Positions 11,326 through 22,476 of a stretch of DNA of 64,000 bases are shown here, piece by piece. The stretch is from Thozetella sp. PMI_491 (lineage: Eukaryota; Ascomycota; Sordariomycetes; Chaetosphaeriales; Chaetosphaeriaceae), in contig MU270036.1 of assembly GCA_021432635.1 (NCBI GenBank), positions 630,915 to 694,914 of the forward strand, read 5' to 3'. How positions within the stretch are numbered: the stretch's first letter is position 1; each line of letters starts with the position of its first letter. The translations under genes were made by a program, and so were the position numbers. The notes below the pieces were generated by a model. It did not search any database. It had not been told where the DNA came from and saw nothing but the letters and a program-made list of their open reading frames with translations.

Positions 11326-12567
11326 TCATGAAGTCACGACCTCGAACAGATGCACCTCGCCCGTATACTTGCCCACGACGACGTAACGCGAGTCGCTGGA
11401 GAAGGCGGCCGTCGTGACCAAGGTGCTCTCGGCCACGAAGTCGCCGCGGAAGCGGCCGGTCCCGACGTCGGACACATCGAAGCCCACCTCGGTACGGCAG
11501 AGCAGGAACTTGCAGTCAGGCGAGATGGCTAGCGGCCAACCCTCAGCTGCCCGGACGGCGTCGAGGTTGTACCCGCTGATGCCGCCGGTGCGCGGGTACC
11601 ACAGGTGTACCTCGCGCCCCCAGATGCTGACGACGACCTCGCCGTCCGGGGCCACGCGCATCATGCTGCAGTTGAAGCGCGTGGGCGGCACCTCGAACTT
11701 GCGCAGCGTGCGCCCCGTTGCGGTGCTCGTCATGCGCAGGGACCCGTCCTTGGATGCGCTGATGACGGCTGTCCCGTCGGGCGCCCAGCCCAGCTGCGTC
11801 ACCTCGCTGATGTGCGTGGCGATGATGCGCGTCGTCTGCACCGGCTGCTGCGACACGTCGACGATCATGATGCGGCTTGGATCTCGCGAGCTCGCGGCAG
11901 CCAGCAGCCGCCCATCCGGAGAGAAGGCGAGCGGGGCCTGTATTGGTACAATTGGGTCGCCCTTGCCCAGCTTCTTGCGTGTTACCAAGTCGTACAGGTC
12001 GAGATGGGGCTTCTTGGACCCTGGGTTCGGCACTGTGTCGGCCATGGTGTAGTAGGGTGTGGCCACGACCGTCTGGCCGGGCGAGATGGCGAAGTCACCT
12101 GTTACGCGGACGGGGTTCGGAGCGGTCAACGTCCAGTTGGCCCACGTCTTCGTCTCGTAGAAGCTGAGTGTCATGTAGTCGTCGGCATGCTGGTGAAGGG
12201 GGCTGAAGGCGGTGCAGGCCGCTACGAAGCGGTCATTGGGCGAGAACTCGAGGCGGATCACCTCGCGGCGCGTTGCGAACGTCTGCACGCGGCGAGCATG
12301 CACCAGTATTAGTGTCGTAGGGTTCTCGGCGGGCGCGTCGGGCTCGAGCTCGGGAGGGTCGTCCCACCGGCGGCCGTTCGTCGCCGGCTCGGCCGCGGGC
12401 GGGTCGAGGGCAGCCGGGATAGCAAGAGCGGTGGAAGAACCGAAGGCGGAGCCGGGCGCCGTTGCGCCGTTAGAGGCTGAAGTCGAGGACGAGGGCCGCC
12501 GGCTATTAGGGCCGTCCCCGCGCGTGGCCTCAAGGAAGTCAGGTGGGGGGTCTTCGTAGCTCGGCAT
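11326..12567 (-). CDS. WD40-repeat beta-propeller protein
   Basis: Single exon, 413 residues from the ATG at 12567 (MPSYEDPP). An in-frame upstream Met at 12699 would add a 44-residue extension unlike the rest, so I prefer 12567. A Ser/Pro/Ala-rich disordered N-terminus (~1-110) precedes at least six WD40-like blades with SPDGR/APDGT turns (for example LAFSPDGRLLAAAS and LGWAPDGTAVISAS). The blades look degenerate, with few WD dipeptides. The role is probably scaffolding. It is convergent with the hydrolase gene, with about 270 bp between. Confidence 0.75.
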   Translation of the reverse strand: MPSYEDPPPDFLEATRGDGPNSRRPSSSTSASNGATAPGSAFGSSTALAIPAALDPPAAEPATNGRRWDDPPELEPDAPAENPTTLILVHARRVQTFATRREVIRLEFSPNDRFVAACTAFSPLHQHADDYMTLSFYETKTWANWTLTAPNPVRVTGDFAISPGQTVVATPYYTMADTVPNPGSKKPHLDLYDLVTRKKLGKGDPIVPIQAPLAFSPDGRLLAAASSRDPSRIMIVDVSQQPVQTTRIIATHISEVTQLGWAPDGTAVISASKDGSLRMTSTATGRTLRKFEVPPTRFNCSMMRVAPDGEVVVSIWGREVHLWYPRTGGISGYNLDAVRAAEGWPLAISPDCKFLLCRTEVGFDVSDVGTGRFRGDFVAESTLVTTAAFSSDSRYVVVGKYTGEVHLFEVVTS

Positions 12568-15500
12568 TATGCAATTCGCGCGCAATTGGCTTCGAGAAAA
12601 CGGGCAGCGAGCGGCGGGCCGTTGGCGACGTGCAGAACAAACGAAACCCCGCGATTCGAGAGAGGTTTGCCAACAGGAAGGCAATGCAGACGGGAGCACA
12701 GAAGCAAGGAAATTCTTTGGGCTGCTCGACGAAGCTACATTTAAGCTTCCACCTCACCTTTGTCTGGCGACGATCTTGCCCCGCCAAACTGCCAAGCGTG
12801 GGAAGCCTCGATGAAGTCATGTTTGCTTCCTGCGCAGCGCAGCCTTGCTCCCCCGCCGAATCAAGAGCAACCAAGACCAGCCCGTGCCACCTCAGCCCGT
12901 GATCCACTCGCTCAAGTAAGGCTAACTCCGATGATCAGAGAGGTACGGCTTCACGGCCGCTCCGGCGAGGCAATCTTGCGGTCTCGCAATGCAATGCCCA
13001 GCATACATGGCTATTTGGGAGTTTGTTTCTTTCCTCTTTCTTTTCCTCTCTTTTAGATCGGACACAAGGGTGGGCGCAGTACCCACAAAGCGCCGCATCT
13101 TCTCCGAGGACAAAAATAGCGGCTTGGATTCCGCTTCTGGGCAAGCTCTCGTCAAATGGGAATAGAGCGAGCGGGAAGGGGGACCGGCTTACTGCCTACA
13201 CTACAGCACTGCCGGAGCTCGACGCTAGCGAGCCTAACCAGAAAGCCTGGCCGGGTGCCCCTGCTCGGACGACATGGGACGGGCGTGGGATGACGGAGGA
13301 TTGCCCTCTGCCGTCGAGCCTATCTCGACCCCCTATCGGATATCCATCTAGTCGGGAGACGAAACCCCACGAGCATGCCCTTTCGAGGTGGAACCTTCTG
13401 ACGGCGTAGGGAAGTAAGCAACCATGACTGCCGTGATTGATGATGAGCATGACGGTGACATGGCCATCTAAAGCAATTCCGTATACGGAGTCGCACGACT
13501 CCGACAGCCTTGGACCTTGGAGCTAGCATCACAGGAAAAAGCAAACCACCCGGGCCGGCATGCAGGAAAACAGCACGTTGGACGTCACAACGGCGCGCGC
13601 GGCGAGGCCGTCGTACCTGTACCGCATCGTCGTTCGAGGCGCTCGTGGGATATGGCCAGGGGTCCGTGGTGATATATGGTCAGCACAAAATGGCCAAAGA
13701 GTCGTACGGTCTCACGCAAAGGGAAAAGCCTAGAGGCCACGATGCGAGGTATATAGCTTGTGCGAAGCGCTGCTCGTCTAGGCCTTGTTTATCGCTCAGC
13801 TGCATGCAGGCCGAATGCGCCGAGTGCACCGAGCCCTCCCCACCGCCGCGCCGTCGTCTCCCGGTCAGCGTGGGCAGCAACCCACCACGTACGCAGTCAT
13901 CCGCGGCGAGCGACGTCGATTGGTCCGGCTGCAATCAATATTGCACACGACTCACAGCTGCCTCCCCAGTTGGGCAGGAACATCAGTCGACGCGCGCAGT
14001 TTAGATGGCCCGAGGCTTCGCGGAGGGTGGACAGCCAGCGCTGAGCTGCGTCGGCCGAGTTTCTTGGCACGCGAGGCCTAAGCAAGACATCGAAAAAGCC
14101 ATGGGGCGAAAGGAGTGCGAGAGGGGTGAAAAAAAGGGGGGGCACAGATCAACCCACCCCGGGAAAGGAGGCGGGCGGGTATTAAAAGTAGCTGTCACCG
14201 TTGCTGGCTGTTAGACTTTAGACTTTTTTTGGCCAACGCGACAGATCATTTGCGGGATTCGAGCGCCACCAATGCGGCTCGGCTCAGAAGTGCCAACCCC
14301 ACAGCGCCCTCGGGCTCTCGTATTTGGGAGCTCAGTGGAGATTGGACTTAATGCAGGGAACGGGATTCGGGGCGGACAGGCCGGGGAAAAAGAAAGCGCC
14401 AGACTCAGGGGGAGAAGGGGGGGAAAGAGGCAGAGAACCACATTTGGGGGGACCATGCAGATCAATAGTCTACGCTCTGCGATCCGGAGCGGTCAGGAGC
14501 GATAGCAGAGCGCAGCGATGGGTGCTGAGCACATCGTCGACGAGTTTGGGCAAGCTTCGCGCAGGCGGTCGCCAGCTGAACTCGAGCGAGAGGAAATATT
14601 GAGGACTTCGGCTTGGCACTCCGCAACCCGGCCCCTGGTGCTCTGTTGCGTGGCCGGGCGCCAACGAGGCACCAGCCTTACCCCCCCCCTTCCCCCTTCC
14701 ATCTCTGACTGCTGCTCGTGTGTTTATCCGTTTTCTGTGCTATGTAAGGTACCTTGGCGGCGAGAGGGTGGAGCCGACGGCCGGCCAGCGCAAACCTGCC
14801 TGTCCCTGGGCGTGGCGCGCCGGAGCGCCGCGTTATCTTAGGGTCGCCCACCGATGGGTGGGTTGGGTGGTGTGGAGGGGCGTGTGGAGGGGCGATTTCC
14901 GTTGCTAGCGGCGCGGCGCGGGCTAACAACGGCCACAACGGGTGGTAGGCGCTGTTAGGGTGCTCGGGCTTACTTTCGACGACGCGTTCTCGAGGCCGCG
15001 GCCGACACACGGCCTCGTCTGTCGTCTCGGCACGGCGCCTTATGCGTCGTCGCTCACCCGCAGGTGGGGGAGACGGCAGCTACGCATCGGTCTGCGACCT
15101 GTTTCGGCGCTATCCGCTGAGCGCTGAACACTCGGCGGCGGGGAGGGGAAGAGGCGTTCTGCCTCATCGGCGCGGCGCCGTCAGATCTAGCTGACGGGTT
15201 GAGTGGGCCAATGTCGCCCCGACCCTCTTGGATCGCAACGTGCCTTTCCCCGCCATCGAACACCGTGCTGGACGGAGAGCATGTGTACATACATGGCATG
15301 TGGATAGGATAGCTCCCATGTACGTACAGATTATGTACATAGCTGCTTACCTAGGTAGATGGTGCCTTGGATAAAATACCAGGGAGTGGAGCGCGGCATG
15401 TATGTACCATGTAATCTGTATGCCGTCAGCGAGGAACAAGTTCTTATCGCGATGGTGGCGGCCCCCTGAAGCCGCTCGCCGGGTTCGGTCCTTCACAATC

Positions 15501-16680
15501 AAGGCGGAAGGAGAGGGGAGGTCTCCAGAGGAAAGGCCCCCCCGGCCTCCTCGTCTATGCGCCTGCTGATGGGTCGATGACGGTTCTCGGTCATTATTGT
15601 TTTAACGCCCGCCGCGGCACGGCGCCTGGCTGCTTTCGCAAAGATGGCCACAAAAGCTGGGCGGGGGATGGATCCAATAGCCCGGCCGTTGCGCGCGCAG
15701 TGGCTTGCGCCCGACAGACAATCCCAATTTGTCTTGCTTGCGCTGCCTTCTGCTTCCATGCCTCGAGGACGGGTCTCATTGCGGCTGAGATCATCGGTCC
15801 ATCTGCTTCCTCCCGTGGCCTTGGCTGCAAGCCTGGCGATTCAGGGTAGACCCTTTTTCTGCAGCCTCCATGCAGCAATGAGTCCACAATCTTATCTCTC
15901 TCTCTCTCTCTTCCTTTTTTTGCACAGCGCCGGCCCTTCATCCGGGACTCGGCATCCACGCCGCGCCTGGAACGGGGGCGTAAGATAGGGTCTTATTTTA
16001 GGGCTCGGCGCACTGTGCTCGGCCAAGGACAGGGAAAGACGCGGGCAATCGATGCGACTGCACCGGCGTGTGGGCAACTCGATTATCGCCATTGGCACCC
16101 TGCTGGGCCAACATCGAGAGAGCTGGGCCTCTATCCTGCGGGCTAGAGGCCGGTCCCTGTCGTACTAGCCTTGCCAACCTGGCGCAGAGTATGCCCTGAA
16201 CCAGTGAGGGACCCGGCAGAGCTGCATTCAGGTGCAGATTGCAGGGGACTGGGCTGCAGCTGTGCTACCAGTGTGCATCGAGCCTGTGCGCCCCACACCC
16301 TGAATACGAACTCTGGGCTCTCAGCGTGGTCTAAGCCCGTTTGGTGCATCCTGCAGCTCAATGTCCTGCCGTCAGCCAACAGGGGTACCCAGGTCCAGAA
16401 CTCATGCATGCAGAGGCGGTCCAGCTTGGTTGGGAGCTCGGAGCTCTAGATTGAGAGCAAGGGAAAAAAAAAAAAAAAAAGAGCTAGGCAGGTCGTACCG
16501 GGTCATTGGCAATACCACCATGACCAGGCGTTCATATAAGGACCCCCTGCGGGATCCCGAATACCCAGCCAGGTTGGTTGTCTTTCCTGGAGCCTCACCT
16601 CTTGACATCTCGAAGTCAGGACGGCTGCATACATTCGTTTACGCCGTGGTCTTTCTCCAGAATCTGAGAAGACCGTCGCC
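12568..16680. other. gene-free GC-rich 4.1 kb upstream region
   Basis: No ORF here shows a domain or convincing codon pattern; the open frames on both strands reflect high GC content. Visible elements are G/C homopolymers near 14125, 14410 and 14680, a TATTAAAAG box near 14180, a (TC)n tract near 15895, repeated TGTAC-rich words at 15290-15420, and an A17 run near 16465. It lies between divergent WD40 and glyoxal oxidase genes. It may hold a long regulatory region, or a non-coding transcript that I cannot see. Confidence 0.5.
16535..16540 (+). promoter_or_regulatory. TATA-like box of the glyoxal oxidase gene
   Basis: TATAAG lies about 140 bp upstream of the ATG at 16681, downstream of a poly-A tract. 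The position suits a core promoter with a ~100 nt leader. It is based on motif and spacing only. Confidence 0.35.
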
Positions 16681-19600
16681 ATGGGACCCTCTCGCAGAGC
16701 TTCCGGGCTCTCGCTCTCGGCCATTGGCCTTGCTCTGGTGTGTATTCTCCCTCAGGACGCTGGCGCCGTGCTTTTTGACGCCGCGAAATCCCCTGGAAAC
16801 GGGTTCTAACAGCTCGCGAAAGGTCTCGCTCTCCAGCGCGGCCGTGTCTCGACGCGCCGTCGGCCCCCCCGCCGTCCTGCCGGGAAGCTGGCAGTACCTT
16901 GGATGCTACGTAGATGTGGCCGGCCGAACCCTCCAGGATGCTTCATACGCTGATGGCGCTGCAATGACGGATGAGTCTTGCATTGCTTTCTGCACGTCCA
17001 AGGGTTTCCAGTATGCCGGCACCGAATACTCGTCTGAGTGCTGTACGACCCCCTCCCCCCTTTCTTTTCCAACCGGCTCGTCGCATCCATGGTTTGCTAA
17101 CCCCTGTCTGCCAGACTGCGGCAGCGCCCTTGCCGCCGGTGCCGGTGTGGCCCCCGCGGCCGAGTGCACCATGGCTTGCTCTGGCGACGCCACCGAGGTC
17201 TGCGGTGGCCCCAGCAGGTTGTCGCTGTTCCACAGCCCCGACCCGGTTGGGCCCCAGCCGAACCCAGGCGTTGATGGCTGGGAGTACATTGGCTGCTACT
17301 CGTGAGTCCTTGCCTGAGAGTATCTCTGGAAGAGCCAAGACTGACGTGCTGTAGGGAGGGCACGACTGGACGCACTCTGTCGACTGCCATTGGCTCCATC
17401 CCGGCCGCCAACATGACCGTGGCGTCGTGCACAACTGCTTGCAAGGCAGCTGGATTCATCCTCGCAGGTCTTGAATATGCCGGCGAATGCTGTGCGTAGC
17501 CCCCGTTGCTGCTTCCAATCTCGTTGCCCCGTTCTCTGTTTGGCATGTGCTAACACTACTCTGCAGATTGCGGCAACACCATTGCCAACGGTGGTAGCTT
17601 GACCACCGGCTGCACTATGCTTTGCAACGGCAACAGCAGCGAGTTCTGTGGCGGACCCAGCCGTATGAATGTCTACGACTACCAGGGCCTGTACAACCCG
17701 ACGGCCGTCCCCTCGACCACTACAGCCGGCCCCACAAACCCCGGTGGTGGTGTCTCGTCGACCGCGCTCCCGACCGCGACCGGCCTGCCCACTGGCTGGA
17801 GCTACCAGGGCTGCTACATCGACGGTGCCAACGGCCGCATCCTCCCCAAGCAAATCGACGACAACCAGCAGAACACGAATGCCGTCTGTGCGGCAGCCTG
17901 CTTCAACCTGGGGTACACCATCTCGGGTACCGAGTACGGCGTGCAGTGCTTCTGCGGTAACGCTACCTTCAACGGCGCCGCCAAGACTGTCGATGCGGAC
18001 TGCAGCACAACGTGCCCGGGCAACACAGCCGAGAAGTGCGGTGCCGGCAACCGGGTGAGCATCTACTCGACTGGCCCACCGCCCGTGTTCCAGGCTCCGG
18101 CCCCGATCCCCAAGATCGGCGACTGGACCTACCAGGGCTGCGCGCAGGACAACATCAACGACAAGCACGTCTTCTTCTGGCAGATCTTCTACAACAACAT
18201 CATGACGCCTCAGATGTGCCTGGACACGTGCGCCAAGTACAAGTACATGGCCGCCGGTCTTGAGTACGGCCAGGAGTGCTACTGCGGTGACCCCGCCAAC
18301 ATTGCCCAGGCTGGCTCTACCTTCCGCCCCGAGACCGAGTGCGACGTCCCCTGCGCCGGCAACGCGAGCGCCATCTGCGGTGGCGGCAGCCGCATGACCA
18401 CCTACTTCTGGACCGGCACGCCCTTCTACTCGTGGTCCTTCCCGACTGGCGCCGCCGCCGGTGAATACCAGATCCTCGTCGGCGACGGCAAGACCGTGCC
18501 CCTCATGACCATGGAGTCGATTACTGGAAAGGTTACCTTCCTGTCCAAGTGGGGTGAGGGTCCGGCCAACGAGACCGGTGCCTACGAGCTGGACCCCTCG
18601 CTGGTTGGCGTCGCTGCCGACCCTTGGAGAGAGCTCCACCTCACCACCGATGTCTTCTGCTCTGCCGGTCTCATCCTGCCCGACAAGGTCGGCCGCCAGC
18701 TCACCGTCGGTGGCTGGGCCGGCAATGCCCTTTTCGGTGTCCGTCTCTACTGGCCCGACGGCTCCGCCGGTGTCTGGGGCACGCACGACTGGCACGAGAA
18801 CCCCGATGAGGTGTTCATCCAGGTGCCGCGCTGGTATCCCACTGCTATGATCATGTCCAACGGCTCGATCCTTGTTATCGGTGGTGAGGTCGGCTCCAAC
18901 GCCGCCGCCCAGCCCAACCTGGAGATCCTGCCGGCCACTGGCACTCCGCCCGTGTACATGGATTGGCTCGACCGTACCAACCCCAACAACCTGTACCCCT
19001 TCACCTTCGTGCTCCCCAGCGGTGGCATCTTCGTCGGCTACTTCAACGAGGCCCGCATCCTCGACCCCGTCACGTTCGCCACCACCAAGACTCTGCCCCT
19101 GATGCCCGGTGGTCCCAACGACAACGGTATGGGTGGCCGAACCTACCCTCTCGAGGGCGCCGCCGTGCTGCTTCCCCAGAGCGCGCCTTACACCGACCCC
19201 ATCGGTGTTCTGATTTGCGGTGGTTCCATTGACGGCCCGCACAACGCCCTGGACAACTGTGTCTCGACTCAGCCGGAGGTGGCCAACCCGGAGTGGGTGC
19301 TTGAGCGTCTGCCCTCGTTCCGCGTCATGGCTTGCATGGCCCCGCTGCCCGACGGCACTTACCTCATCGTCAACGGCGCCGTCCATGGTGTCGCCGGATT
19401 CGGCCTCGCCACAGACCCCAACCTCAACGCGGTCCTCTACGACCCCACCAAGGCGGTCGGCAGCCGTATGACCATCATGGCCAACACGACCATCGCGCGC
19501 CTGTACCACAGCGAGGCCGTCACGCTGCTCGACGGCCGCGTCCTCATCAGCGGCTCGGACCCGCTCGAGCCCGGCGTGAACCCTGAGGAGTACCGTGTCG

Positions 19601-19995
19601 AGGTCTTCGTGCCCCCGTACCTCCTCAGCGGCAAGCCCCGCCCCAGCTTCACCATCACCAACAAGGACTGGACCTACGGCCAGGCCAACATTCCCTTCAC
19701 CCTTGGCGCGGCGGCCCGGAACGGCGCCATCAAAGTCTCGCTGCTCGGTGCTGTGTCCAGCACGCACGGCAACTCGATGGGTGCGCGCACCCTGTTCCCG
19801 GCCTTCAGCTGCACGGGCACGAGCTGCACCGTCACGGCGCCACCCAACTCGCACATCGCGCCGCCGGGATGGTATCAGCTCTTCGTCCTCGACGGTGGCG
19901 TCCCCGCCGTCGGCACCTACGTCCGCATTGGCGGCGACCCGGCCGGGCTCGGCAACTGGCCCAACGTCGGCGGCTTCCAGGTGCCCGGCGTCTAA
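16681..19995 (+). CDS. glyoxal/galactose-oxidase-type copper radical oxidase with four WSC domains
   Basis: Five exons: 16681-16737, 16823-17042, 17115-17301, 17355-17491 and 17567-19995. All junctions are phase-compatible, giving 1009 residues. The signal peptide covers ~1-26. Four WSC carbohydrate-binding domains begin near residues 40, 142, 278 and 386, each with a GCY/GCA start, a C(Y/F)CG core and CGG or CGA near the end. The oxidase domain (glyoxal oxidase N-terminal then DUF1929, CAZy AA5_1-like) follows. The radical/copper residues are visible: Cys in DVFCSAG (~564), Tyr in RWYPTAM (~623), Tyr-His in RLYHSE (~846-847) and His in STHGNSM (~932). It should oxidise aldehydes or alcohols to give H2O2 at the cell wall; WSC domains suggest wall anchoring. 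Strong third-position C/G bias produces long antisense ORFs. Confidence 0.93.
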
Positions 19996-20360
19996 GGAGG
20001 AACGCGTAGGATTCTGGGGAGCGGGAATGGAATAACGAACAGGGTCTGGAGAAAACAGGCGCAGGGATCATGAAGCAATGGAAACATCCATCCCAAGTTT
20101 TCTTGGTAATCTTTTTCTACGTAATGATATTGTCTAAACGCTATATATCCGTTAGAGGCCATCGCCCTTATAGGAGGAAATTGATGGGTTGAAAGGGACA
20201 TGGAACAATCGCTTGCTAGTAGTGGTTCGGCTGTGGAGGATTCACTTCGGGCATCTTTTTGTCTCTGCTTGTATACCCAACTTGTTGTATCATCGGCTTG
20301 GGCGTGGAGGAAGCTGGCCTAGAAACCCTGGTGCACACCAACACTGCCTGCCATGGTGCA

Positions 20361-20423
20361 GGGTAAATAAACGCCAGTCAAGCAGCATCAATCCTGCCCT
20401 CTGTTCGGTCTGCGAATCGTGCC
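20361..20423. repeat. diverged dispersed repeat, copy A
   Basis: About 62 bp align by eye without gaps to 23405-23466 at roughly 70-75% identity, with most differences being transitions. Both contain ATAAACGC, TCAAGCAG and GCGAATCG blocks. It is probably a relic of a transposon or duplicated sequence. Confidence 0.45.
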
Positions 20424-20733
20424 TGCATTTTGGCCATGGCCTGCCGGGTCTTCGATCATTTAACAGTGATTTGAGCCAGGATGACCGACAAAGTGTAGCC
20501 AAAACAGTACCCATTGACAAGCAAGGGACTGCGCTCGTACCGCTCGCAGGTAAAAGGAAATTTTGGCGGACTTTACAATTGCATCAAGCTGCTCTTAGTT
20601 TCGCTCTCTCGAGCTACTCACCCAGAACACCACGGGAAGGTGGCAGCTTATCGTTCTGGATCGGCCACTTATTTTGTTTCTGTGACCGACCCTCCGTAAT
20701 CGCCGAGTGGGCGGTACATCATCGGTCGGGGGG

Positions 20734-20789
20734 TTCTTCTTCCTTGATCTCTTCTTCCTTCCTTGATCTCTTCTTCCTTCCTTGATCTC
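20734..20789. repeat. 19 bp tandem repeat, three copies
   Basis: Three near-perfect copies of a CT-rich unit, each ending in CCTTGATCTC. A short minisatellite. Confidence 0.7.
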
Positions 20790-20889
20790 GTCATGCTTGA
20801 TCTGCCGCATGTTTAGGTCTACGGACGATGCCTCCCTAGGTACCGGGTAGGCAGAACATCTCCGGCCAAGACGATCCAGAGCAGTTTGA

Positions 20890-22476
20890 CTAGCTAAATA
20901 CAGAGGATGCAAACGTGTCGCAGTCTCCTAGGAAGTTGAAATTGACCCAGGGCTCTAGTACTGGCCTGAGTCTCGCCTGCATTGGCTCGTTGTTTACCCA
21001 AGCAACCAGTCCGCCCTTGTTGCTGACTCGCTCGCAAAGGCGAACTGCAAAGTCCCGTAGTGATGGAATCTGAAGCCTGGTTCCCACGATCAACACTGCA
21101 TCCACCGGGTGGTCCAAGTCCTTTTGCATGGTATCCAGGAGGTCCTCCTCGTTGGTGCAATCCTCTCCGTACAGGAGGATGTTCGGACGAAGCAGGCCAA
21201 CACCTCGTGCCCGCTTGCCGACTGCGATTCGAGCTGACTGCTCTCTCTGGTAAAGAGAACAGGCTGCCATGACCATCGACCTGAAGCCCTCCGGGTTGAC
21301 TCGAAATTTATGCTCAGAGCTCTTACTGCACATTAGTGTGTCTGATCTACCGTGGAGCCAGACTGTTTGTTTTGAGAGATAGGGTAATCTCGTGTGTCGA
21401 CAGTCAATGTTCTGCGTGAAGTGACGTCTGATGCGTTCGGTCCCAGCGAGATATTCTATAAATCTATCGAATGGCGTGAGAGAGGCAGAGAGACCAGTCT
21501 CAAACTTGGCGAGAATGTCTGCATGCAGCATCTCGGCCGACTCCTCGGTCGAGTAGGCTGAGGGGTGATATACCACCTGGCTAGACCTGGAGGATCTCGA
21601 GGCTGCCTGGTAGGTAGGGACTGCCAAAACATGTGTTAGAAGCGAACGATTGTCAGGCATGGAAGAGAAGGATTGACCTACTTCCTGTGCTGGCTGAGAC
21701 TCCGGCACCAGTAATCAGGATAATGTTTCGCCTTGTGCGCAACAAGTCTCCGACGCGACTTGGATAGTCATCCGAATGTCTGTGGAAGCCAATAGGCAAG
21801 AGTGCACCGCGCACTCGTGGAGGCAGGATGAAAGCGCCGTATTGAGTCGGTGTTTGGAGGACTTGCTTGGGACCCCATGTTCCCGACACGCGTATCCAGA
21901 TCTTATGTTCCGTGGCAACGTCAAATTTGACAAGTGGGTGTCCTTGCTCGAGCCACACACGAGAACGAAGGTTTAGATTGTCGAGCTTGAAGGCGGTCTC
22001 CTGCCAGTACTGATCTAGATAGATCTGCTGGATCACTTTGAAGGAGCACTCGGCGGCGCAGGAGCGAGCGATACAAGACGCACATGCAAAGCCCCAGTAT
22101 GTCGGTAGCAATACACAGTCCTGGAAGGGCATCGCGTAGCCGGTAGCTTCGTAGCTATTTTTGCACTGATTGCACGGCGCCAGAGCAAGCTGGCCTCGGG
22201 AGTAGGCTAAGATGGCGTTCAAAGCATCGCTGGTACCGTGTCGGAGCTTCTCTTGGAGGTTGCTCGACTTGTGGAAGCAGGTGAGGCGGCGGGCGGGTAG
22301 TGACGCGACCTCTTCTTGCGTGCTTGTTTTGGTGTTTAGCTGGCTATGCTCGATGGGGAACTGGGTCCAACCATCGTCTAGATGCACGAAACTGAGCTAT
22401 CCCGTTGGTAAGAATACAGCCTACGTGGCCTTAACAGTAAACAAGAGTACTCCCATACCTGACTTTGGGTCGCCAT
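20890..22476 (-). CDS. sirtuin (Sir2) with N-terminal DUF3716-like Cys-rich module
   Basis: Three exons: 22476-22459 (MATQSQ), 22396-21682 and 21620-20890. Introns are 62 and 61 nt, the second with TTCTAAC branch, giving 487 residues. Splicing rebuilds the sirtuin motif GAGVSASTGIPTY (~236-248). TQNID follows near 313, then the catalytic His in WLHGRSD (~334), RPNILLYGED, VGTRLQIP and NNEP. The N-terminal ~125 residues carry PCNQC...FACASC...CSF, resembling the fungal DUF3716 zinc-binding domain. The sirtuin's own zinc ribbon is degenerate: only Cys in LMCSK and AACSL remain obvious where four are normal. NAD-dependent deacylase or NADase activity is possible. The catalytic core looks intact, but the missing cysteines leave function open. 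Confidence 0.82.

Larger units (their letters stand above)
19996..20889. other. intergenic 0.9 kb with repeat relics
   Basis: This lies between convergent ends of the glyoxal oxidase and sirtuin genes. It contains one copy of a diverged ~62 bp repeat (20361-20423) and a short CT-rich tandem repeat. No ORF with domain signal. Confidence 0.5.

Noticed and set aside
12900-15900. Many 60-130 codon ORFs in the GC-rich upstream region
   Set aside because: Open frames occur on both strands in all phases as expected from GC content; none has a motif, splice support or start context.
17296-19854. 852-codon antisense ORF opposite the glyoxal oxidase
   Set aside because: Val/Gly/Ala/Asp/Arg-rich, no domain; it is the shadow of strong G/C-ending codon bias on the real strand.
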